Below are positions 55,142-63,664 of a stretch of DNA of 64,000 nt, piece after piece. A program made the translations under genes and the position numbers. The stretch lies in assembly GCF_002218045.2 (NCBI RefSeq), contig NZ_AP018685.1:496001-560000 (forward strand), in the 5' to 3' direction. Source of the stretch: Vibrio rumoiensis (GTDB taxonomy: Bacteria > Pseudomonadota > Gammaproteobacteria > Enterobacterales > Vibrionaceae). The notes beneath the pieces are model-generated. The model saw nothing but the letters and a program-made list of their open reading frames with translations, did not search any database and was not told the origin of the DNA. The stretch's first letter is position 1, and every line of letters starts with the position of its first letter.

Positions 55142-56164
55142 ATGAAGATTACAACAGCTGGCTTGGATATAGCAAAAAATAAGTTTCATTTTTATGGTGT
55201 TAATCAAGTCGGGAAGAAAGTTAAAAAACGAGTGCTAACTCGTTCTGAAGTTCTTCCTTTCTTTAGCACATTAGAGCCAACATTGGTTGTCATTGAATCT
55301 TGTGGAAGTGCAAGCCATTGGGGAAGAAAACTCAAAGAGCTTGGTCATGAAGTAAAATTAATAGCACCACAATATGTGGTGCCTTATAGACGAAAAAATA
55401 AAAATGACTTCAATGATGCCGAAGCGATAGCGGAGGCGGCTCAACGAAGTAATATGACTTTTGTACCGATTAAGACAATAGAACAACAAGATGTTCAAAT
55501 GCTACTGAGAGTACGTGACCGACATATTCAAAGTCGAACACAGCTCAGCAATCAAATCCGTGGCTTGCTCGCAGAATATGGATTAATTATCTCATCGGTG
55601 GGCAGAGCAGCCTTAAGGAAAGAATTGCCAGAGTTTTTAGAAGATGCTGAAAATGATTTAACCAGTACAAGTCGAGCCTTATTCTCTGAACTCTATGAAG
55701 AGCTCATACAGCTTGAATCTGTGATTAAAGAGTATGATAAAAAAGTCGAAGGCATGGTTAAATTAAATGATATCTGTCTTCGAGCCCAAACCGTTGTTGG
55801 TATAGGGCCTATCACCGCAGCGGCACTTTATGCTGCCATTGGAAATGGACATAATTTTTCAAATGGTCGCCATTTTTCAGCATGGTGCGGGTTGGTGCCT
55901 AAACAGCACTCAACTGGCGGAAAAAGCGTTTTGTTAGGGATAACGAAACGAGGTAATCCTTATTTACGCACTTTACTGAATCATGGTGCTCGAACGGTTT
56001 TAAAATATTGTGAAATGAAAGATGATAAATTGAGCCTATGGGCTCAAAGGCTTAAAAAAGAAAAGCATCACAACCAAGCCAGTATTGCAGTCGCAAATAA
56101 GTTAGCAAGAATCGTCTGGGCAGTAATCAGCAAGAATGAAAGCTATCAAGTCGATTACGTTTAA
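55142..56164 (+). CDS. IS110-family transposase (DEDD recombinase)
   Basis: 340 residues. The N-terminal RuvC-like domain has the DEDD set: Asp9 in GLDIAK, Glu52 in VVIESCGS, and Asp89 and Asp92 in NDFNDAEA. The C-terminal Transposase_20 domain has VVGIGPITAAALYAAIG (helix-hairpin-helix) and FSNGRHFSAWCGLVPKQHST, whose Ser near 240 is the candidate nucleophile. The enzyme is guided by a structured noncoding RNA made by the element. The ATG follows GGGCAGG. The gene is intact and has no frameshift. Confidence 0.96.
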   Translation: MKITTAGLDIAKNKFHFYGVNQVGKKVKKRVLTRSEVLPFFSTLEPTLVVIESCGSASHWGRKLKELGHEVKLIAPQYVVPYRRKNKNDFNDAEAIAEAAQRSNMTFVPIKTIEQQDVQMLLRVRDRHIQSRTQLSNQIRGLLAEYGLIISSVGRAALRKELPEFLEDAENDLTSTSRALFSELYEELIQLESVIKEYDKKVEGMVKLNDICLRAQTVVGIGPITAAALYAAIGNGHNFSNGRHFSAWCGLVPKQHSTGGKSVLLGITKRGNPYLRTLLNHGARTVLKYCEMKDDKLSLWAQRLKKEKHHNQASIAVANKLARIVWAVISKNESYQVDYV

Positions 56165-56235
56165 GAAGTAATAGAGTAAAACACTCACCATCAGTTGCGA
56201 AATGAGTTTGAATGGATAATAAACAGTTAAACTGA

Positions 56236-56299
56236 GCTACTTAAAAACTACCTGCGTCATAGGCTCTTAGAAGCCGTCGGGATGATAAAGTTAAGTAGC
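56236..56299 (+). ncRNA. Predicted target-binding loop of an IS110-family bridge RNA/seekRNA
   Basis: In the right noncoding end, GCTACTTAA (56236-56244) pairs exactly with TTAAGTAGC (56291-56299). Inside, a small hairpin GGCT/AGCC (56262-56275) leaves an internal loop. Its 5' side holds CGTCAT (56255-56260), identical to the bottom strand of the right target half (ATGACG, 56414-56419). Its 3' side holds TCGGGAT (56277-56283), identical to the top strand of the left target half (55050-55056). This is how IS110 guide RNAs specify a site. The full RNA limits within 56165-56413 are not determined. Confidence 0.7.
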
Positions 56300-56416
56300 A
56301 GCAGATTGCATCCAGGCTATGGGATTAAAGCCCTATTAATAAGCCGAATATATGAAGGCAATAACTATTTTATTAAACGCTCAAAATCACTTGCAAACTG
56401 GGTGGGTCCATATATG

Positions 56417-56762
56417 ACGAGGTTTATAGTCTTTAAGCAAGTTAGGATGTTTTTTCATCCAATGTCGACTATTGGTCGTCTTCGTAAAACTGCGCTTAGG
56501 CTTAACGAGAAGACGTTCGTCACGTAAGTAATCAAAGAGTGCATCTCTACCTAGTTTAATTCCTTCTTCTTGCAGCTTTGGTTTGAGTAAGGAATACAAT
56601 TTTCTAGTACCTATTCGAGGCATATAGCGCCGAAGTTCTAAAACCATCTGCTTGATGGGGGTGAGCTCTACCTGACGGTGAGCTGCCCGCTTTTCTCTTT
56701 GATAAACGCTTTGTCTCGATATGCCGCACAACCTACAGACTCGAGCTAGGCTGAGCCCTTTC
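56417..56762 (-). pseudogene. IS3-family OrfB transposase, N-terminal part, cut by IS110 insertion
   Basis: Read in the -1 frame from the end of orfA, this part encodes KGLSLARVCRLCGISRQSVY, the helix-turn-helix start of IS3 OrfB, then the HTH_21 region (PRIGTRKLYSLLKPKLQEEG, LGRDALFDYLRDERLLVKPK). It continues to KDYKPRH, where the IS110 element interrupts it. It has no good start of its own and would be made as an OrfAB fusion. Confidence 0.9.
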
Positions 56763-57156
56763 TTTTTTTGAAGGCTTCTTGCTCCTTGGCGATATACTTT
56801 TTTCTGAGGCTAGTCCCGTGCTCAGCATCAAGGATATCAACGACTTCATTTAAAAAGAGATTCTTTAGTCGTTCATCTTCCAATTCTTTTTCAAGTCGCT
56901 TAATTTTTTGAGCTGGAGATTCATTGGGTTTCGTTGTTTTATGCATGGCTTTCTTCCTTGGATTTTGCGTCCAGTCCATTTTTCCGAACTTTCTTAGCCA
57001 GGTTAAAACCGTTGAACGACCTTGAATGCCATAGATAGCTTGGGCTTGTTTATAAGTCATGTCGCCTTTTTCAACAGCATCGACAACCTGTAATTTAAAG
57101 CCTAGTGTGTAATCACGCTGAGTGCGCTTAACGTAGAGATTATGTGAAGTAGTCAT
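56746..57156 (-). CDS. IS3-family OrfA (helix-turn-helix DNA-binding subunit)
   Basis: 136 residues. The HTH (YTLGFKLQVVDAVEKGDMTYKQAQAIYGI) is followed by a Lys/Glu-rich leucine-zipper-like helix (KIKRLEKELEDERLKNLFLNE). It binds the terminal repeats and regulates transposition. GAGGAC precedes the ATG at 57156. Near its 3' end the minus strand reads CAAAAAAAG (slippery A7G at 56762-56769), where -1 frameshifting would join OrfB. OrfA is intact. Confidence 0.93.
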   Translation of the reverse strand: MTTSHNLYVKRTQRDYTLGFKLQVVDAVEKGDMTYKQAQAIYGIQGRSTVLTWLRKFGKMDWTQNPRKKAMHKTTKPNESPAQKIKRLEKELEDERLKNLFLNEVVDILDAEHGTSLRKKYIAKEQEAFKKRKGSA

Positions 57157-57203
57157 AATTCGTCCTCAATGTGTAAACACATTTCAGGACGAGACAATCA
57201 ATA

Positions 57204-57240
57204 CAAAAACGCCACTTCAAAGCTGAAGTGGCGTTTTTGT
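57204..57240. terminator. Bidirectional terminator of tolC, formerly also of hldE
   Basis: CAAAAACGCCACTTCA pairs with TGAAGTGGCGTTTTTG, a 16-bp stem with loop AAGC and T-runs on both strands. It lies just past the IS3 right end, which has moved it 2.67 kb away from hldE. Confidence 0.93.
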
Positions 57241-57283
57241 ATAAGCGAAAATCAAAACGACTCTGATGTTGTCCGTTCAGAGT

Positions 57284-58630
57284 TTATGATGGACGTTTAA
57301 GACCGGCATTGATATCGAGAATATCTTGCTCGGTTAATGTACCTACCGCTTGTTTTAGCTGAAGTACGCTGATGACATAGCTGTAACGCGCATCAGATAA
57401 CTGGCGATTCGCATCGTATAAACGACGAGTTGAATCAAGAACATCCACAATCGTACGAGTACCGACTTCATAACCGGCTTCCGTTGCTTCTAATGCCGAT
57501 TTAGCGGAAACAACAGATTGCTCGTAAGCTCGGATTGAACCAATCGATGCATTGATATTGTTGTAGTAAGCTCGAACATTTTTCACAACATTACGGTATG
57601 TTGCTTCCAATTGTTGGCTCGCTGATACGTATTGGTATTGGGCTGTTTTCACGTCAGCGTTAGTTGTACCACCTTGGTATAGTGGAACCACTAAATTTAC
57701 ACCGATGTTGTAATCATTGCTGGTGTAGTTTCTCGTTGCAGAGTGATCATCATGCTCATCAATATCTGAATATTGATAACCACCATCAAGCGTTAATGAT
57801 GGGGTATAACCTGACTGCGCTAAAGAAATGTTGCTTTTGGCAATATCTTGAGAGATACGTGCAGTCAGTAAATCTAAGTTTTTCTGCTGTGCTTCATCAA
57901 CCAATGCATTTTGGTCGGTTCGGGGTACATTCGCCGAGAAACGTTGTGTGTCTAATACGCTAAGATCTTTATGAGGTTGGCCAGTAATTTCACGCAACGC
58001 TTCATAGCTATTGGTGACATCATTTTTTGCCAAAATTTCATCGGCTAATACGCTGTCGTATTGTGCTTGAGCATCATGTACATCGGTGATAGCAGATAGA
58101 CCTACTTCAAAACGTTGTTTAGTTTGTTCAAGTTGACGACCTACCGCTTTTTTCTCTGCTTGAATAAACGTCAGGTTGTCTTGCGCTTGTAACACGTCAA
58201 AGTATGCTTGTGATACACGCAAGATCATTGCTTGCTGTTCTGCTGCGTAAGCTGAATCTTGTTGGCGAGCATTTTGCTCTGCAATATCTAAGTTTACCCA
58301 GCTATCACGACGATATAATTCTTGAGAGACGTTAATACCAGCCGTGAATGCATTTTGTTCCGTTGCATTGTGAGAAATGCTGATAGGATCACTGTTATGA
58401 GCATTGATATTACGGTTGATGTTGTATCCTGCGGTCAAATTAATTTGAGGTAAAAGGTTACCGCGGCTTGATTCGATCGCTTCAAACGCTGCATCACGAT
58501 CCGCTTTTGAGCGTAATAACTGAGGATCATTTTCTTTTGCTTGATTATAAATCTCTGCCAAATCATCAGCGTGCGCAAGGTGAATGCCACCCAGAGTAAG
58601 GCTAATGATAAGTGGAAGCAGTTTTTTCAT
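57284..58630 (-). CDS. tolC: Outer-membrane efflux channel TolC
   Basis: 448 residues with a signal peptide ending IHLAHA-DDL (about residue 22). Two OEP repeats follow: ENDPQLLRSKADRDAAFEAI and GLSAITDVHDAQAQYDSVLA in the first half, GYEVGTRTIVDVLDSTRRLYDANRQL in the second. It forms the trimeric outer-membrane duct for efflux pumps and type I secretion. It is shorter than E. coli TolC (493 aa), mainly at the C-terminus. The ATG at 58630 follows GGGAAAAGAACC. It is divergent from nudF, as in E. coli. Confidence 0.96.
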   Translation of the reverse strand: MKKLLPLIISLTLGGIHLAHADDLAEIYNQAKENDPQLLRSKADRDAAFEAIESSRGNLLPQINLTAGYNINRNINAHNSDPISISHNATEQNAFTAGINVSQELYRRDSWVNLDIAEQNARQQDSAYAAEQQAMILRVSQAYFDVLQAQDNLTFIQAEKKAVGRQLEQTKQRFEVGLSAITDVHDAQAQYDSVLADEILAKNDVTNSYEALREITGQPHKDLSVLDTQRFSANVPRTDQNALVDEAQQKNLDLLTARISQDIAKSNISLAQSGYTPSLTLDGGYQYSDIDEHDDHSATRNYTSNDYNIGVNLVVPLYQGGTTNADVKTAQYQYVSASQQLEATYRNVVKNVRAYYNNINASIGSIRAYEQSVVSAKSALEATEAGYEVGTRTIVDVLDSTRRLYDANRQLSDARYSYVISVLQLKQAVGTLTEQDILDINAGLKRPS

Positions 58631-58861
58631 GGTTCTTTTCCCGCTTATAAAATTAATAGACAACATGGCTTAGATTGTAACCTAAGTAGCTAAAATGTTA
58701 TGCAAACTTTTACACTAATTTACCACTTACTGTCCGAATGGATAGTAAAGTAAGTTAAAATTCAAAAAAACTCAATATTTATCAAAAAAAATTATAGCAA
58801 AGCTTGTTGATTCATCACTATCATGATTAGATCAGCGATCCTATAAAAAAGATGAGTCATC

Positions 58862-59488
58862 ATGAACTTTAAACCATTTAAGTCTCTTTTTCAGCCTGAA
58901 GATGTGCAATTAAAGAGTAAAGAAACGGTATTTGATGGTTTTTTTAAAGTGGTCAAATATACCTTTAAACATCGACTGTTCAACGGTGGGTGGAGTAAAC
59001 CCGTCATTCGTGAAATGTTTGAAAGGGGGCATGCGGCGGCTTTACTTGCGTATGATCCTATTCGCGATCAAGTCGTATTAATTGAACAAATTCGGGTTGG
59101 TGCATTGGAACATGCTTCACCTTGGCAGTTAGAAATCATAGCTGGTATCAATGATAAACAAGAATCCCTAGAGCAAGTTGTTCGTCGTGAAGCGAAAGAA
59201 GAAGCAGGGATTGAAGTTGGAGAAATTGAGCATATTAGCCATTATTATCCGTCATCTGGCGGCTGTTCTGAAACTTTAGATGTATTCATTGGTCAAGTAG
59301 ATGCCGCGTTAGCATCTGGTGTACATGGGATGGACGACGAAGATGAAGATATTCAAGTTCATGTGATGAGTCGTGAACAAGCTTATCAGCTGGTCGGGTC
59401 AGGTGTGATTGAAAATGGTGCCACTATTATTGCTCTATTATGGTTAGAGTTAAACCATCAGCAATTGAAGCTGCGTTGGAGTGAGTGA
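58862..59488 (+). CDS. nudF: ADP-ribose pyrophosphatase (Nudix hydrolase)
   Basis: 208 residues. The Nudix box reads GINDKQESLEQVVRREAKEE, followed by AGI (GX5EX7REUXEEXGU), near residues 98-120. Upstream AALLAYDPIRDQVVLIEQIRVGA is the conserved strand of ADP-ribose hydrolases. It cleaves ADP-ribose to AMP and ribose 5-phosphate. It is the first gene of the nudF-yqiB-cpdA-yqiA-parE-parC series, divergent from tolC. Confidence 0.96.
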   Translation: MNFKPFKSLFQPEDVQLKSKETVFDGFFKVVKYTFKHRLFNGGWSKPVIREMFERGHAAALLAYDPIRDQVVLIEQIRVGALEHASPWQLEIIAGINDKQESLEQVVRREAKEEAGIEVGEIEHISHYYPSSGGCSETLDVFIGQVDAALASGVHGMDDEDEDIQVHVMSREQAYQLVGSGVIENGATIIALLWLELNHQQLKLRWSE

Positions 59489-59537
59489 ATATTTTCCAAG
59501 TGGTTTCAATTATTGATAAAAAATTGAAAGGTTACGA

Positions 59538-59909
59538 ATGCAAAAAGAGTATCATGTTGATCTTGCTGGTTTAATGCGAGTTTATGAAACTAATTATGCC
59601 AAAATGAATTCCTTACTACCGATAGATCCTACGGTAGGGGATACTCGTTCGTATCAAGTTTCTCAAATGGCATATCAATTAGAGATAAAAGAGATCACTC
59701 GCTATACCACCTTGGTCGATGTTTGTCAGTGTGATGCTCGAGTTGCGGAAGTGTGTGCTAGTGAGCAGATTTCTAGAGTGGAAGCGCGTTATGATTATCC
59801 TAATAAAAGAATGATGCAAAAAGACGAAAAGTTTCAAGTAAACCAATTTCTTGGTGAGTGGTTAAGCTTTTGTTTAAGGCACGGAATTAGCCGAGCCCCA
59901 ATTTATTAA
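59538..59909 (+). CDS. yqiB: DUF1249 protein YqiB
   Basis: 123 residues beginning MQKEYHVDLAGLMRVYETNYAKMNSLLP, with EVCASEQISRVEARYDYPNKRMMQKDEK near 70-97 and a C-terminal FLGEWLSFCLRHG. It matches the DUF1249 family, whose function is not established. It is slightly shorter than the E. coli protein (140 aa). It lies between nudF and cpdA, the conserved position. Confidence 0.93.
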   Translation: MQKEYHVDLAGLMRVYETNYAKMNSLLPIDPTVGDTRSYQVSQMAYQLEIKEITRYTTLVDVCQCDARVAEVCASEQISRVEARYDYPNKRMMQKDEKFQVNQFLGEWLSFCLRHGISRAPIY

Positions 59910-59961
59910 TATCAACAGCCGTATATTTGAGTTAGCAGCCTTGAAAAAAGATTTTCCCAAC

Positions 59962-60786
59962 ATGATTGAACCAAAACGTATTGAATCAAACTGTGACGAT
60001 ATTACCTTGGTTCAAATTACCGATACGCACCTTTTTGCTGATGACAAAGGGGAGTTGCTAGGGGTGAATACCTTGAGCAGCTTTTCTGCGGTTGTAACGG
60101 ATATAGAAAAACAACCATTTGATTATGACGCTTTAATTATGACGGGCGATGTTTCTCAAGATCACACCGATGCATCTTATGCGCGTTTTGAGCAAGGCAT
60201 TGCCCCTTTGAAAAAGCCTTGCTATTGGTTACCGGGTAATCATGATTATCAACCGAGTATGCAAAGTGTTTATCCTTCAACTCAAATCCAGCAAGATACT
60301 CATATTTTAGCGGGTAAACATTGGCAAATCATTTTATTAGATAGCCAAGCAGAAGGAAGCCCACATGGCTTTTTGAATCAACAACAATTGCAATTTTTAT
60401 CGGATTGTTTATCTCAATATCCTGAGCGTTTTAGCCTAGTATTACTGCATCATCATCCATTGTTAGTCGGGAGTCAGTGGCTTGATCAGCATTGTTTACA
60501 CAATAGTGATGAGTTTTGGCAAACACTACAGCCTTATCACAACGTAAAAGCAATCTTATGTGGTCATGTACATCAAAACTTCCATCAACTTCATCAACAA
60601 GTAGAAGTACTGACGAGCCCATCAACTTGTATTCAATTTAAGCCACAATCCAACGATTTTGCTTTAGACCGTGTTGCTCCTGGCTGGCGCAGTTTAGTAC
60701 TGAAATCCAATGGCCAGCTTGAAACCCAAGTACATCGATTAGAAGGCGAAGTATTCCTTCCTAACTTTGAGGCTCAAGGGTATTAA
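59962..60786 (+). CDS. cpdA: 3',5'-cyclic-AMP phosphodiesterase
   Basis: 274 residues of the calcineurin-like metallophosphatase fold. The metal-binding motifs are all present in order: QITDTHLF, MTGDVSQDH, LPGNHDYQ, LLHHHPLLVG and LCGHVHQNFH. It hydrolyses cAMP and so tunes CRP activity. The frame extends upstream to a TTG at 59941. The ATG at 59962 is preferred because it leaves the same N-terminal length before ITDTHLF as in E. coli; no strong ribosome site decides it. Confidence 0.95.
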   Translation: MIEPKRIESNCDDITLVQITDTHLFADDKGELLGVNTLSSFSAVVTDIEKQPFDYDALIMTGDVSQDHTDASYARFEQGIAPLKKPCYWLPGNHDYQPSMQSVYPSTQIQQDTHILAGKHWQIILLDSQAEGSPHGFLNQQQLQFLSDCLSQYPERFSLVLLHHHPLLVGSQWLDQHCLHNSDEFWQTLQPYHNVKAILCGHVHQNFHQLHQQVEVLTSPSTCIQFKPQSNDFALDRVAPGWRSLVLKSNGQLETQVHRLEGEVFLPNFEAQGY

Positions 60787-60904
60787 TACCGTTAGCATTC
60801 ATTATTGTGGCCGGTATGATGGAATAAAAGGAAGTTTGGTAAGATGGCTTCAATATGCCAATTAGGTGTACAATGAACCTCAACAAAAGACTGAGGAGTG
60901 TATC

Positions 60905-61489
60905 GTGTCCAAACCTTCAATGTTGTTATATTTACATGGTTTTAATAGCTCACCCGGCTCTCATAAAGCCAATGTTATTCGCCAATACTGCCAGCAACAT
61001 CGTCCCGATATTAAGCTAGAAATTCCGCAACTCCCTCACTTTCCAAAGCGTGCCGCTGATTACCTAGATGCCTTTGTGAGTAATCATCATCGAGATTATA
61101 AGATCGGTTTAGTCGGGAGCTCTCTTGGTGGGTATTTGTCTACATGGTTAAACGATAAATACGGCTGCCGCGCGGTGGTTGTGAATCCGGCGGTTCGTCC
61201 TTATGAATTATTGGTTGATTTCCTTGGCCAGCAAACGAATCCTTATACGCATCAAAATTATGTTTTAGAGACTAAACATATTTTAGAACTTAGAGCACTT
61301 GAGGTATTAGAGCTTAAAACCCCGCAAGATTTTTGGTTGTTACAACAAAAAGGGGATGAAATACTCGATTATCGCCAAGCGGTTGAGAAGTACCACGCCA
61401 GTCGCGCTACAATAGAAGCGGGAGGCGATCACAGCTTTGTTGATTTTGAACGTTACCCTCAACAAATCGTTGAATTTTTGCAACTCTAA
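60905..61489 (+). CDS. yqiA: Alpha/beta-hydrolase esterase YqiA
   Basis: 194 residues (193 in E. coli). The N-terminal LLYLHGFNSSPGSHKA, the nucleophile elbow GLVGSSLGGYLSTWL with Ser near 77, and the C-terminal GGDHSFVDFERY with the catalytic His mark the family. It is an esterase of unclear natural substrate. GAGGAG at spacing 6 selects the GTG at 60905, over the frame open from 60866. Confidence 0.95.
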   Translation: MSKPSMLLYLHGFNSSPGSHKANVIRQYCQQHRPDIKLEIPQLPHFPKRAADYLDAFVSNHHRDYKIGLVGSSLGGYLSTWLNDKYGCRAVVVNPAVRPYELLVDFLGQQTNPYTHQNYVLETKHILELRALEVLELKTPQDFWLLQQKGDEILDYRQAVEKYHASRATIEAGGDHSFVDFERYPQQIVEFLQL

Positions 61490-61747
61490 CTTTGCTAAGT
61501 GATGACAGTTTTAGTAAAAACGATCACTCAATAACGGTAAATATATCGCTGGGATTAACGTTAAAATAGACGTTTTTACGGCAAGAGTTGTAAGAGAATC
61601 CTTTAAAAAATTATAAAATCCTTCATTTCTCTGTGGCTTAACTTGACATTAGATGTGGGGATACAGAGTATGTTTCCAATAACATACAATGTGACATCGT
61701 TTGTATGCCAAAATGGCTACCATCTTTTTTGAGAATATCTTTTTATT

Positions 61748-63634
61748 ATGACTGAACAATATAATGCTGGTGCGATTGAAGTCTTAAACGGGCTCGAACC
61801 GGTTCGCCGTCGCCCGGGAATGTATACCGATACCGTACGTCCAAACCATCTGGCGCAAGAAGTTATCGATAACAGTGTCGATGAAGCCTTAGCCGGTCAT
61901 GCGTCTAAAGTGCAAGTGACCCTTCATGCTGACCAATCGATAGAAGTGACAGATGATGGTCGAGGCATGCCAGTCGATATTCACCCAGAAGAAAAAATAT
62001 CAGGGGTGGAGCTGATTTTCTGTAAATTGCATGCTGGTGGTAAGTTCTCAAATAAAAACTACCAATTTTCTGGTGGTTTACATGGGGTAGGGATCTCCGT
62101 CGTAAATGCACTATCAAAACGAGTTGAAGTGACCATTAAGCGTGATGGTCAAGTCTATGAAATCGCGTTTGAAAACGGCAATAAAGTCTCAGAGCTGGAA
62201 GTGACTGGTACTTGTGGACGACGTAATACCGGAACCAGCGTTCATTTCTGGCCAGATACGTCCTATTTCGATTCTGGTAATTTCTCTGTTAGCCGCTTGG
62301 TGAATAATTTAAGAGCCAAAGCTGTGTTATGCCCAGGACTTGAAATTGAGTTTATCGATAAAGTTAACGATAAAACGCATAAATGGCTTTATGAAGATGG
62401 TCTGAAAGACTATTTAGTGGAAGGGGTTAAAGGCTTTCCTGTTTTACCTGAAGAACCATTTACTGGCGAGTTTATCGCGCAAACTGAAGCCGCTAACTGG
62501 GCGATTATTTGGTTACCTGAAGGTGGCGATTTAATTACCGAAAGTTATGTCAACCTGATCCCAACCGCTCAAGGTGGTACTCACGTTAATGGTTTACGCC
62601 AAGGTTTATTAGATGCGATGCGCGAGTTCTGTGAATTCCGTAATCTATTGCCTCGTGGCGTTAAATTAACCGGTGATGATATTTTTGACCGCTGTGCTTA
62701 CGTGTTGTCAATTAAGATGCAAGACCCACAATTTGCAGGACAAACTAAAGAGCGCTTATCTTCTCGTCAATCGGCGGCATTTGTGTCTGGTGTGGTGAAA
62801 GATGCCTTTAGTTTATGGCTTAACGAGAAACCACAAATAGCAGAGTTACTTGCACAAAGTTGTATTGATAATGCTCATCGCCGTATGCGTGCCAGTAAAA
62901 AAGTGGTGCGTAAAAAAGTGGCGTCTGGGCCTGCGCTACCAGGTAAGTTAACCGATTGTTCGGTGCAAGATCTTAGCCGTACCGAGCTTTTCTTAGTGGA
63001 AGGGGACTCGGCGGGCGGCTCGGCCAAACAGGCTCGAGACCGTGAATTCCAAGCGATCATGCCATTGCGCGGCAAAATCTTAAATACTTGGGAAGTTTCT
63101 TCAGACCAAGTATTGGCGTCAGATGAAGTTCATAATATTTCAGTGGCGTTAGGTATTGATCCGGATAGCGATAGTCTTGATGGTTTACGTTACGGTAAGG
63201 TGTGTATTCTTGCCGATGCAGACTCCGATGGTTTGCATATCGCGACTTTATTATGTGCCTTATTTATGCGTCATTTTGAATCTTTGGTTCGTGCTGGCCA
63301 TGTTTATGTTGCCATGCCGCCACTCTTCCGTATCGACTGTGGAAAAGAAGTCTTTTACGCTTTAGATGAATCAGAAAAAGATGGCATTTTAGAACGTTTA
63401 AGTAATAAGAAAGCTAAAATTAATGTTCAGCGATTCAAAGGTTTGGGTGAGATGAACCCATTACAATTACGAGAAACAACCATGGATCCAAACACTCGTC
63501 GTTTAGTGCAATTAACGATTGATGATGATGAGCAAACCATGGAAATGATGGATATGTTGCTAGGTAAAAAACGCGCAGAAGACCGTCGTAATTGGTTACA
63601 AGCATACGGCGATCAGGCTGATGTCGAACTATAA
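61748..63634 (+). CDS. parE: DNA topoisomerase IV subunit B
   Basis: 628 residues (630 in E. coli). The GHKL ATPase domain has VIDNSVDEALAG near 40 and GLHGVGISVVNALS near 115. The transducer domain is followed by a TOPRIM domain with LVEGDSAGGSAKQARDREFQ near 415 and ADADSDGLHIATLL near 493. With ParC it decatenates replicated chromosomes. The quinolone-resistance region reads wild-type. The 258 bases upstream hold no gene. Confidence 0.98.
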   Translation: MTEQYNAGAIEVLNGLEPVRRRPGMYTDTVRPNHLAQEVIDNSVDEALAGHASKVQVTLHADQSIEVTDDGRGMPVDIHPEEKISGVELIFCKLHAGGKFSNKNYQFSGGLHGVGISVVNALSKRVEVTIKRDGQVYEIAFENGNKVSELEVTGTCGRRNTGTSVHFWPDTSYFDSGNFSVSRLVNNLRAKAVLCPGLEIEFIDKVNDKTHKWLYEDGLKDYLVEGVKGFPVLPEEPFTGEFIAQTEAANWAIIWLPEGGDLITESYVNLIPTAQGGTHVNGLRQGLLDAMREFCEFRNLLPRGVKLTGDDIFDRCAYVLSIKMQDPQFAGQTKERLSSRQSAAFVSGVVKDAFSLWLNEKPQIAELLAQSCIDNAHRRMRASKKVVRKKVASGPALPGKLTDCSVQDLSRTELFLVEGDSAGGSAKQARDREFQAIMPLRGKILNTWEVSSDQVLASDEVHNISVALGIDPDSDSLDGLRYGKVCILADADSDGLHIATLLCALFMRHFESLVRAGHVYVAMPPLFRIDCGKEVFYALDESEKDGILERLSNKKAKINVQRFKGLGEMNPLQLRETTMDPNTRRLVQLTIDDDEQTMEMMDMLLGKKRAEDRRNWLQAYGDQADVEL

Positions 63635-63664
63635 AATGGCTAGCGAATAAGAAAAGGTTAATCA

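Larger units (their letters stand above)
55061..56413 (+). mobile_element. IS110-family (IS1111-type) insertion sequence inside the IS3 transposase gene
   Basis: About 1353 bp. ATG occurs at both junctions (55058-55060 and 56414-56416), so the exact ends are ambiguous by three bases. Deleting the element restores TCGGGATAATGACGAGG and the IS3 frame. Subterminal inverted repeats ATGGACCCACCC (55063-55074) and GGGTGGGTCCAT (56400-56411) match exactly. These, the short 81-base left end and a 250-base right noncoding end are features of the IS1111 group. Confidence 0.9.
54528..57196 (-). mobile_element. IS3-family insertion sequence, interrupted by an IS110-family element
   Basis: Terminal inverted repeats begin TGTCTCGTCCT at both ends: left TGTCTCGTCCTAAAATACGTT from 54528, right the reverse complement ending at 57196. 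A 3-bp target duplication ATC flanks both (54525-54527 and 57197-57199). Without the nested insertion it would be about 1.31 kb. It encodes OrfA and OrfB on the minus strand with a slippery A7G heptamer. It sits between hldE and the hldE/tolC terminator. OrfB is split, so the element itself is inactive. Confidence 0.93.
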
